NCBI GenBank assembly: GCA_947258425.1 | Contig: CAMYIG010000003.1 | Span: forward strand, 1 to 51,516 | Direction of reading: 5' to 3' | Length of the DNA stretch: 51,516 bases | Source of the DNA: SZUA-76 sp945787585 | GTDB taxonomy: Bacteria > Pseudomonadota > Gammaproteobacteria > SZUA-140 | Part shown: one piece after another, positions 9,245 through 16,606 of the stretch | How positions within the stretch are numbered: position 1 is the stretch's first letter | Layout of the letters: each line of letters opens with the position of its first letter | The notes under the pieces: model-generated | What the model was told of the DNA's origin: nothing | The model's input: only the letters and a program-made list of their open reading frames with translations | Database searches by the model: none | Position numbers and translations under genes: made by a program

Positions 9245-9973
9245 TTATACAGTAAGCATCATTTTAACTCCAGCAATGACTAGCACTACCCCCAGCAGCT
9301 GACGCAATACCGGTGGTGCCAATCTGCGTACGGCAAATTCCGCACCGACCACCGCCCCCAATAAAGCGGCAATCACATACCATTCAATATCTGCCGGCCA
9401 ACGGTTGACGGTCATTGCATGCCCCACCAGTCCAGCCGCTGAATTGACCAGTATAAAGGCCGCCGCAATCGCCGCATTGGTACGCATCTTCGTCCAGCGC
9501 AGCCATAATAACAGCGGGCTGAGGTAGATCCCGCCGCCCACCCCCGTTAATCCAGAGACAAAACCAAGCACCGCTCCAACCGGCATCGCAATCCATAATG
9601 TTGGCTTGACACAATCGCGCTCATTGTCGATGCGCACAAAAAAATGCAATGATGCCAGGAGTAACGCTGCGCCAACGATATATTGATAGTTATTACCTTG
9701 TGGCATCAGCGTGCCTCCCCAAAACGCCATCGGCATAGATGCAATGGCGAGCGGGAAAAACAGTCGCCACGAGAAATAATCTGCGCGGTAAAGACGATAT
9801 AGCACTAGCGAGGCAACAAAGAGATTCATCGTCAGGGCGGCAGGCTTCATCACATCTGGGGCGAGTCCAAACAGCGCCATCGCGGCAAGATAGCCCGATG
9901 CACCACCGTGCCCGACTGACGAATAGAGCATCGCCATCAACGCGAGCATCAATAATAAAAAGGGATATTCCAC
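9245..9973 (-). CDS. TauE/SafE (TSUP) family membrane permease
   Basis: 242 residues, about eight hydrophobic segments, with the paired glycine-rich motifs of the family: SSVGHGGASGYLAAM near the N-terminus and GLTGVGGGIYLSPLLL at mid-protein. TSUP members export or import sulfite, sulfonates or related organosulfur anions across the inner membrane. It starts with GTG at 9973 and has a weak RBS. It is co-directional with, and 184 bases before, the DHH-cysC-sulfotransferase genes, which hints at a sulfur-related substrate but does not prove it. Confidence 0.85.
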   Translation of the reverse strand: MEYPFLLLMLALMAMLYSSVGHGGASGYLAAMALFGLAPDVMKPAALTMNLFVASLVLYRLYRADYFSWRLFFPLAIASMPMAFWGGTLMPQGNNYQYIVGAALLLASLHFFVRIDNERDCVKPTLWIAMPVGAVLGFVSGLTGVGGGIYLSPLLLWLRWTKMRTNAAIAAAFILVNSAAGLVGHAMTVNRWPADIEWYVIAALLGAVVGAEFAVRRLAPPVLRQLLGVVLVIAGVKMMLTV

Positions 9974-10214
9974 TTAAAATTCATTCCAAATGCGCACAAG
10001 TAATAACCTTGACCATCATCACGCTTTTATTTTCAATAGCGAGCATAATATTATTGTGATGATAGACAACACTCTAAGAAAGATAGAAAGTTAATACCTA
10101 TTCACTTTCAATACAATGTCATGTTTAATGTATGTTAATGATGTTATTAATACTTTTACACAAAACGTCGATATTAAAGTAGTGTTTAATAAAACGTTTC
10201 AACCGACAATCCAG

Positions 10215-10236
10215 CCTGTAGGGATATGCCTACAGG
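10215..10236. promoter_or_regulatory. Perfect inverted repeat before the NsrR-like gene
   Basis: CCTGTAGG and CCTACAGG (8 bp each) flank GATATG, ending 16 bases before the ATG at 10253 and directly before the GGAATGGAG ribosome-binding region. It could be an autoregulatory operator or an RNA hairpin controlling translation. Confidence 0.5.
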
Positions 10237-10252
10237 AATGGAGTAGACATTA

Positions 10253-10744
10253 ATGCAGTTAACCCTGTACACAGATTATTCTTTTCGAGTACTACTCTAT
10301 CTTGGCGTCAACCGAGACAGGCTGTGTACTATTGCCGAGGTATCCGAACGCTGCGCCGCCACCCAGAACCATCTAGTTAAAGTGGTGCACAATCTCGGGC
10401 GTGAGGGGTATATCCAGACAATGCGCGGTCGCACCGGTGGTATCCGACTTAAAAAGGAACCCGAAGAAATCACGCTTACTGAGATTATTCGCATCACCGA
10501 AGTCAATATGGAAACCGCAGAGTGCCTGCGTGAAAACAACACCTGTCACATCACTGAAGTGTGTAAGTTAAAGGGCATCTTTAAACAGGCACAGGACGAA
10601 TTCATTAACACTCTTGATCGCTACACACTCGCGAGTCTGCTGGCCAACAAAGAACAGCTCACGTTTATCTTTGGTGATAACATCATTAGACGAATCGACA
10701 AAGAGGCCATCATCGAGAAAAACACCGGCACTGACGGACTGTAA
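10253..10744 (+). CDS. nsrR: Rrf2-family iron-sulfur regulator, NsrR-like
   Basis: 163 residues. The N-terminal winged helix (MQLTLYTDYSFRVLLYL, then NHLVKVVHNLGREGYI) and RGRTGGIRL wing match NsrR. Three cysteines, C91, C98 and C104, in ECLRENNTCHITEVC correspond to the Fe-S ligands of NsrR. NsrR senses nitric oxide through its cluster and represses NO-defence genes. No NO-detoxification gene is adjacent. It converges with nasA, with only 3 bases between stops. It has about 20 more C-terminal residues than E. coli NsrR. The NsrR assignment over other Rrf2 members rests on the DYSFRVLLYL, GGIRL and CHIT features. Confidence 0.82.
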   Translation: MQLTLYTDYSFRVLLYLGVNRDRLCTIAEVSERCAATQNHLVKVVHNLGREGYIQTMRGRTGGIRLKKEPEEITLTEIIRITEVNMETAECLRENNTCHITEVCKLKGIFKQAQDEFINTLDRYTLASLLANKEQLTFIFGDNIIRRIDKEAIIEKNTGTDGL

Positions 10745-10747
10745 ACA

Positions 10748-13402
10748 CTACTCGCCCGTCTCAATCAAACGCCTCAACTCCGGTACACAAGAACCACAAT
10801 TCGTCCCCGCCTTTAACGCCTTACCAATATCATCCGTCGATAACAGGTGCTGATCTTTAATCGCACTGGTGATGGTATTAACACCCACTGAAAAACAGGC
10901 ACAGACAATGCGCCCAACATCCGTCTGCCCCAGCGGCGGTGTCCCCGTCAACAAATTGGTGCGTTCCTGAGCACTCAGCGTATCCTGTTTGAACAAACCA
11001 CCGAGCCAGCTACGCGACGGTAACTGCCTGCTAGGCGCGATGAAAAGACAGCTCTCCACCCGATTACTCACCATCCGCACACCACGGTAGCGTCGTGCGG
11101 CGATATCCTGGTATTCCACCCAGTTGACATCATCATTCGATGCACACAGGAGTGCGCGCGCCCATCTCCCCCAGTGATCGTTGGCCTGTTCTCCGGCAAT
11201 CTCATAGCGATAAAAACCATCACCCGTCGCCCGGACCCAGTAATCTATGTCGTCCAGTTGCAACGCCCTGCGAGACAGCAAAAAGCCATGCCATGCAGGT
11301 TGATATGGGGTAATACGTACAGGTGTGTGCTTCAATTCTGGCTGGCCCGAAACAGGGTCATTGGCCGGATTGACGACGCTGTCGATACGCCCCTTACTGG
11401 AAAACTGCCCGCTCCAGTGCATCGGCACAAAGACTGACCCACGCTGCTGTGCATCACTGATGCGTGCGCGTACCACCACTTCACCCCAGCGACTAAAGAT
11501 ATGCATCAGGCTCTCGTCACTGATCTGCAGTGATGCCGCATCGTCAGGATGTAACTCGCCGTACGGTTCGGGGCTATGTTCTGACAGTCGTGCGACTTTA
11601 CCCGTGCGGGTCATGGTGTGCCACTGATCTCGACAACGCCCGGTATTGAGCACAAAAGGGAAGTTCTCATCGACGGGATTCTGCGGCAGGCGAGGCGCTA
11701 TCGCGATAAACTGCGCCTTGCCGTTGGCAGTGTAAAACTTGCCATCAGAAAACATCCTCGCGCGCCCCTTTCCCGCTTTATCCAGTGGCCACTGCACCGG
11801 CTGCAGCGCGTCATAGGCCGCCGTATCAATGCCAGCAAGCGATGCGATATCAAAATCACGTTCGCCACTATTTTCAAAGCCAGAGAGCGCCGCATGCTCA
11901 CTAAAGATTTCGCTCGCAGACTCAAATTCAAAGCCACTGTTGAACCCCATCCTCTGTGCGACCTGCGCAATGATCTGCCAGTCGGCACGCGCCTCACCCG
12001 GCGCGGGGAGAAAGGCGCGTTGACGAGAGATACAGCGCTCAGAGTTGGTCACCGTGCCACTCTTCTCGCCCCAGGTCAGCGCCGGTAGTAGCACATCGGC
12101 AACCGCAGTGGTATCGGTCTCACGCACACATTCAGAGACGACCACTAGCTCACATTTTTTAAGTGCAGCACGCACTCGATCCGCATCCGGCATGCTCACC
12201 ACCGGATTGGTACAGATAATCCATACCGCCTTAATCTTGCCTTCATCAATGGCATCAAACAGATCGACCGCCTTCAACCCCGCCTGATCCGCAATAAGTG
12301 GCGACTGCCAGAAACGCTGCACACGCTCGCGATGTTGTGGATTATTGATCTCCATATGCGCCGCCAGTTGATTGGCGAGTCCACCGACTTCGCGCCCGCC
12401 CATCGCATTGGTCTGCCCCGTAAACGAAAAAGGCCCCATGCCGGGGCGACCGATGCGACCCGTTAGCAGATGACAGTTAATAATCGCATTGACCTTATCG
12501 GTACCTGCGGATGATTGGTTGACCCCCTGAGAGAAGACCGTCACAACCCGTTCGGTGCGGGCAAACAGGCGATAAAAGCGCGTTACATCGGCTTCACTCA
12601 AGGCACACTGTTGCGCAACCTCTGCAACGGTTGAAGCCCCCTGTTCAGCCATCGCAAGCGCGTCATCCAGCCCTTCTGTGAAGTTGTCGACAAACAGACG
12701 GTTACACTCATCGTGACGGTGCAGGTATGTCAGCAGGCCATTAAACAGTACCGTATCGGTGCCGGGTTTTAACGACAGGTGCAGCTCAGCAATATCACAA
12801 CTGTTGGTACGGCGCGGATCAATCACCACCACCATCAAATCCGGGTTATCTTTTTTCGCCTGCACAATACGCTGGTACAACACCGGATGACACCACGCCG
12901 TATTACTGCCGACCAGCACAATCAGCTTGGCGCGCTCCAGATCTTCATAACTGCACGGCACGGTATCCGCACCGAAGGCGCGCTTATAACCGGCAACAGT
13001 GGAGGACATACAGAGACGTGAATTAGTATCGATGTTGGCTGAGCCGATAAATCCCTTCATCAACTTGTTGGCCACATAATAGTCTTCGGTCAGTAACTGC
13101 CCCGACACATAAAAAGCCACCGCATCTGCGCCATGAGTGTTGATCACATCATTAAAGCCGTCGGCGACCTTCGTTAATGCATCCTCCCATGACACACGTT
13201 CGCCTGAAATCTCGGGGTAAAGCAGTCGTCCATCGAGCCCCAACGTCTCACCCAGCGCCGCCCCTTTTGAACAGAGTCGTCCAAAGTTGGCCGGATGATC
13301 GACATCGCCCTTGACTGTAATTTGATTGTCGGCCACCACCTCTACTTCGACACCACAGCCAACACCGCAGTAGGGGCAGATCGCCTTAACTGGTGAATTC
13401 AC
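10748..13402 (-). CDS. nasA: Assimilatory nitrate reductase catalytic subunit, with C-terminal BFD [2Fe-2S] domain
   Basis: 884 residues. The N-terminal 4Fe-4S site is CPYCGVGCG plus CSKG; the molybdopterin domains include GSNTAWCHPVLYQR, GQTNAMGGREVGG and the MopB C-terminal dinucleotide-binding region (NTGRCRDQWHTMTRTGK). A BFD-type domain at the end carries CACFSVG and GTNCGSCVPELRR. It reduces nitrate to nitrite in the cytoplasm for ammonium assimilation; the extra Fe-S domain probably receives electrons. GTG start at 13402 with AGGGG upstream. It is third in nirB-nirD-nasA, 39 bases after nirD. Confidence 0.93.
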   Translation of the reverse strand: MNSPVKAICPYCGVGCGVEVEVVADNQITVKGDVDHPANFGRLCSKGAALGETLGLDGRLLYPEISGERVSWEDALTKVADGFNDVINTHGADAVAFYVSGQLLTEDYYVANKLMKGFIGSANIDTNSRLCMSSTVAGYKRAFGADTVPCSYEDLERAKLIVLVGSNTAWCHPVLYQRIVQAKKDNPDLMVVVIDPRRTNSCDIAELHLSLKPGTDTVLFNGLLTYLHRHDECNRLFVDNFTEGLDDALAMAEQGASTVAEVAQQCALSEADVTRFYRLFARTERVVTVFSQGVNQSSAGTDKVNAIINCHLLTGRIGRPGMGPFSFTGQTNAMGGREVGGLANQLAAHMEINNPQHRERVQRFWQSPLIADQAGLKAVDLFDAIDEGKIKAVWIICTNPVVSMPDADRVRAALKKCELVVVSECVRETDTTAVADVLLPALTWGEKSGTVTNSERCISRQRAFLPAPGEARADWQIIAQVAQRMGFNSGFEFESASEIFSEHAALSGFENSGERDFDIASLAGIDTAAYDALQPVQWPLDKAGKGRARMFSDGKFYTANGKAQFIAIAPRLPQNPVDENFPFVLNTGRCRDQWHTMTRTGKVARLSEHSPEPYGELHPDDAASLQISDESLMHIFSRWGEVVVRARISDAQQRGSVFVPMHWSGQFSSKGRIDSVVNPANDPVSGQPELKHTPVRITPYQPAWHGFLLSRRALQLDDIDYWVRATGDGFYRYEIAGEQANDHWGRWARALLCASNDDVNWVEYQDIAARRYRGVRMVSNRVESCLFIAPSRQLPSRSWLGGLFKQDTLSAQERTNLLTGTPPLGQTDVGRIVCACFSVGVNTITSAIKDQHLLSTDDIGKALKAGTNCGSCVPELRRLIETGE

Positions 13403-13441
13403 TCACTTACCCCTGCTATTTGAGACACAACTCGCGGCCTG

Positions 13442-13753
13442 CTATTTCAGATCAACTTTGATGGTCCCGTGCTCGACCTGTACCGCATAGCGTCCGGCAC
13501 AGCCCTCATCCGGCCCTTGTGCTTCACCGCTCTCCAGACTGATCTTCCAGTTATGCAGCGGACAGGTCACAGTATGCCCATGAACAATCCCCTGTGACAG
13601 CGGCCCACCTTTGTGTGGACACTTATCACGCAGTGCAAAGATGGTGTCATCCGCGGTACGAAAAATGGCGACGTCGCCATTAGCGGTTTGCAATACCCGT
13701 GATCCCAGCTTTGGGATATCTTCTACTGTTCCTACTTCAACCCAGTGACTCAT
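13442..13753 (-). CDS. nirD: Nitrite reductase small subunit (Rieske-type)
   Basis: 103 residues with a Rieske fold and both ligand pairs, CPHKGGPL and CPLHNW, so it could hold a [2Fe-2S] cluster (E. coli NirD lacks the ligands). It partners the NirB large subunit in NAD(P)H-dependent reduction of nitrite to ammonium. ATG 13753 follows GAGGG with a 6-base spacer; a GTG one codon earlier is less well placed. It lies between nirB and nasA, with a REP-like repeat block separating it from nirB. Confidence 0.93.
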   Translation of the reverse strand: MSHWVEVGTVEDIPKLGSRVLQTANGDVAIFRTADDTIFALRDKCPHKGGPLSQGIVHGHTVTCPLHNWKISLESGEAQGPDEGCAGRYAVQVEHGTIKVDLK

Positions 13754-13775
13754 CACTTACCCTCTATCTATGTGG

Positions 13776-13892
13776 GGTGGGTTAGAAACGTTTCTTATTT
13801 CGTAACCCACCAGGCGTCGCAAAGCGACACAACTATTTTTTAAAGGAGTGCCTATCGGCACATCTTGGTGGGTTACGCTTCGCTAACCCACC
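13776..13892. repeat. Compound palindromic intergenic repeat (REP/MITE-like), two GGTGGGTTA...TAACCCACC modules
   Basis: GGTGGGTTA at 13776-13784 pairs with TAACCCACC at 13803-13811, and the same pair recurs at 13867-13875 and 13884-13892. Between them are two more hairpins, GTCGC-AAA-GCGAC (13816-13828) and GTGCC-TATC-GGCAC (13848-13861). Sequences of the GGTGGGTTACG...AACCCACC type are widespread intergenic repeats in bacteria. It sits inside the nirB-nirD transcript, where it could affect mRNA stability or the ratio of the two subunits. Confidence 0.75.
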
Positions 13893-13904
13893 CTACATTT
13901 ATCC

Positions 13905-16340
13905 TTAGCCAACCACTTTAAGTGGCTTGTATTCATTGGGCGCCACCTTGCCACTGACACGCTCGGCCCATGGATCGGTCTGAGTATACTTCTGCGATTC
14001 GATAAAGCGTGCATTGAGCGCCTTGCGGCTCTCAGCATCCTCGACCACTTTCGCTTTTACATAGCTCAACCCAACACGTTCGATCCACGGCGCAGTTCGG
14101 TCAAGGTAGTGCGCCTCTTCACGGTAGAGCTGCGTAAAGGCACCGCAGTACTCCATCACCTGCGCTTCGGTTTTGACCTTGCAGAGCAGATCGGTGGCGC
14201 GCACCTTTATACCACCATTACCGGCAACATGCAGTTCATAACCGGAGTCGACACAGACAACCCCGAAGTCTTTTATCGTCGCTTCAGCGCAGTTACGAGG
14301 ACATCCGGAGACTGCAATCTTGAATTTATGAGGCATCCAAGAACCCCAGGTGAACTTTTCAAGCTTGATTCCAAGTCCGGTCGAATCCTGCGTACCAAAA
14401 CGACACCACTCGAAACCGACACAGGTCTTCACAGTACGTAACGATTTACCGTAGGCGTGCCCCGATACCATTCCTGCATCATTAAGGTCACTCCAGACCG
14501 CGGGCAGGTCTTGCTTTTTAATCCCGAACAGATCGATACGCTGACCGCCAGTCACCTTCACCATCGGCACTTCAAACTTGTCGGCAACGTCGGCAATCGC
14601 ACGCAGCTCGTTCGGTGTGGTCACGCCACCCCACATGCGCGGCACGACTGAATAGGTGCCATCTTTTTGAATATTGGCGTGCACACGCTCATTGATAAAG
14701 CGCGACTGCGGATCATCGACCGCCTCAGCAGGCCATGCCGCCAGCACATAATAGTTCAGCGCCGGACGACAAGCGGCACAGCCATCGGGCTCACGCCATT
14801 CCAGAAACTCACGGGTGGCCTGAATCGATGTCAGGTGGTGATCCTTGATCGCGGCACGCACTACATCGTGGCTATGGTCGGTACATTTACACATCGGTGT
14901 CGCCTTGGTCGATGCTGAGTAATCACCCACCGTCGATGCCAGGATTTGCTCAACCAGTCCGGTACAGGAACCACATGACGCCGACGCCTTGGTATGCGCG
15001 CGCACATCATCCAGCGTGAACAGCCCCTGCGTGGTAATCGCTTTAACGACACAGCCTTTAGTAACACCGTTACAACCGCAGACTTCCATATCATCACTCA
15101 TGGCCGCCGCCGCATTTTCACCACTGTGGCCTGAGTCACCGAGATGCGCCTGGCCAAACATCAATGACTCACGGAAGTCGCTGATATCGGTCTTATCACG
15201 TAACAACTGGAAGTACCACGCGCCGTCAACTGTATCGCCATACATCACCGCGCCATGGATGATATTATCCTTCAGTACGATCTTCTTGTAGACACCGTTC
15301 GCAGCATCCTTCATCACAATCTCTTCGGTGGTTTCGTCACCGACAAAGTCACCGGCGGAAAACAGATCCACTCCAGTTACTTTCAATTTGGTGGAGGTCA
15401 CGGAGCCTTCATAACGTCCGATCCCATACTCTGCAAGGTGATTCGCACACACCTTGGCCTGCTCAAACAGCGGCGCGACCAGCCCATAGGTTAGCCCTCG
15501 ATGCTGCACACATTCGCCCACTGAATAGATGCGTGGGTCAAAGGTCTGCATCGTGTCGTTGACAACGATACCGCGCTCAGCATGCAGTCCGATGCGTTCC
15601 GCCAGCTCAATGTTAGGGCGAATCCCGGCCGCCATCACCACCAGATCGGCAGAGATCTCCGCACCATCTTTAAAGCGTACCCCCGTCACATGTTCGCCAC
15701 CGAGGATCTCCTCTGTCTGAGTTGCCATCAGAAAATGCAACCCCTTCGCCTCCAGTTCATTTTTCAGCATCTCACCCGAAACAGCATCCATCTGACGCTC
15801 CATCAGCGTATTCGTTAGATGCACCACGGTGACTGTCATCCCCTGCAACATCAGTCCATTGGCGGCCTCAAGCCCCAGCAGACCACCCCCAATCACCACC
15901 GCACTCTTATGTTTTTTGGCACAGTCAAGCATGGTATCGACATCATAGATATCACGAAATCCGATCACCCCTGCCTTATCATGGCCGGGGACTGGAATTA
16001 TAAAAGGATTGGAACCAGTAGCGAGTAGCAGTCGGTCATAAGATTCTTCAGTGCCGTCATCTGCGATCACCTTGCGCGCCTTGCGATCAACATTCACCAC
16101 CTTCTTGCCGCTCTGCAGGGTAATGTTATTGTCTTCATACCACTGCAGGTCGTTGAGCATAATGTCATTAATGGTCTTTTCACCCGCCAGCACAGGTGAT
16201 AGCAGGATACGGTTATAGTTACCGTACGGCTCTGCACCAAAAACGGTAATGTCATACTTTTCAGGGGCGATCTTGAGTAACTCTTCAACGGTGCGCATCC
16301 CCGCCATGCCGTTGCCCACTAAAACCAGTTTTTCTTTCAT
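13905..16340 (-). CDS. nirB: Nitrite reductase [NAD(P)H] large subunit
   Basis: 811 residues from ATG 16340 (GGAAG 8 bases upstream; a GTG at 16349 is possible). Order: FAD/NAD(P) pyridine-nucleotide oxidoreductase domain (LVGNGMAGMRTVEEL), two BFD-type [2Fe-2S] segments (CGCNGVTKGC...SCGSC and CKCTDHSH...CAACRPALNYY), then the siroheme/4Fe-4S sulfite-nitrite reductase domain with TCVGFEWCRFG and VSGCPRNCAEA. It catalyses the six-electron reduction of nitrite to ammonium in the cytosol. It is first in the nirB-nirD-nasA operon. Confidence 0.95.
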   Translation of the reverse strand: MKEKLVLVGNGMAGMRTVEELLKIAPEKYDITVFGAEPYGNYNRILLSPVLAGEKTINDIMLNDLQWYEDNNITLQSGKKVVNVDRKARKVIADDGTEESYDRLLLATGSNPFIIPVPGHDKAGVIGFRDIYDVDTMLDCAKKHKSAVVIGGGLLGLEAANGLMLQGMTVTVVHLTNTLMERQMDAVSGEMLKNELEAKGLHFLMATQTEEILGGEHVTGVRFKDGAEISADLVVMAAGIRPNIELAERIGLHAERGIVVNDTMQTFDPRIYSVGECVQHRGLTYGLVAPLFEQAKVCANHLAEYGIGRYEGSVTSTKLKVTGVDLFSAGDFVGDETTEEIVMKDAANGVYKKIVLKDNIIHGAVMYGDTVDGAWYFQLLRDKTDISDFRESLMFGQAHLGDSGHSGENAAAAMSDDMEVCGCNGVTKGCVVKAITTQGLFTLDDVRAHTKASASCGSCTGLVEQILASTVGDYSASTKATPMCKCTDHSHDVVRAAIKDHHLTSIQATREFLEWREPDGCAACRPALNYYVLAAWPAEAVDDPQSRFINERVHANIQKDGTYSVVPRMWGGVTTPNELRAIADVADKFEVPMVKVTGGQRIDLFGIKKQDLPAVWSDLNDAGMVSGHAYGKSLRTVKTCVGFEWCRFGTQDSTGLGIKLEKFTWGSWMPHKFKIAVSGCPRNCAEATIKDFGVVCVDSGYELHVAGNGGIKVRATDLLCKVKTEAQVMEYCGAFTQLYREEAHYLDRTAPWIERVGLSYVKAKVVEDAESRKALNARFIESQKYTQTDPWAERVSGKVAPNEYKPLKVVG

Positions 16341-16425
16341 TACAAGCACTTCCCAATAAATAAACTATACAGACTATTAGCAATTACTATACCAGCGATC
16401 AAACTAACAATAACCTACTGTTTTA

Positions 16426-16454
16426 ATTATAAAATAACCCATAATACGCGTTAA
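16426..16454 (-). promoter_or_regulatory. Candidate sigma-70 promoter of nirB
   Basis: On the minus strand TTAACG (16454-16449) and a perfect TATAAT (16431-16426) are 17 bp apart, about 86 bases before the nirB ATG. Confidence 0.5.
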
Positions 16455-16481
16455 CTGGAAGGGTTAAGTCATACCAGTCAC

Positions 16482-16520
16482 GCGCCATTTGAGTGCACGA
16501 AATATGGGGGTGCGCCATTT
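16482..16520. promoter_or_regulatory. Direct repeats and GTGC half sites upstream of nirB, possible activator site
   Basis: GCGCCATTT occurs at 16482-16490 and again at 16512-16520, exactly 30 bp apart. GTGCAC (16493-16498) and GTGCGC lie between and beside them. The position, upstream of the nirB promoter, fits a nitrogen-responsive activator, but the spacing does not match the usual NtrC site. Confidence 0.3.
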
Positions 16521-16560
16521 CAGAACAATTAATCACAGGAAGATAAGCCGTCGCAAATAC

Positions 16561-16588
16561 GTTAGAATGCCCCTTCCAATATTCTAAC
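16561..16588. promoter_or_regulatory. Inverted repeat before the DUF748 gene
   Basis: GTTAGAAT (16561-16568) and ATTCTAAC (16581-16588) form a perfect 8-bp inverted repeat with a 12-base spacer, ending 18 bases before the ATG at 16607. No T run follows, so an operator or leader hairpin is more likely than a terminator. Confidence 0.4.
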
Positions 16589-16606
16589 ACTATCATTCAT
16601 ATCAAC

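Noticed and set aside
11618..12088. 156-codon plus-strand frame opposite nasA
   Set aside because: Shadow frame in a conserved part of the nitrate reductase.
16493..16516. Classical NtrC site upstream of nirB
   Set aside because: The GCAC/GTGC halves are 11 bases apart instead of 7.
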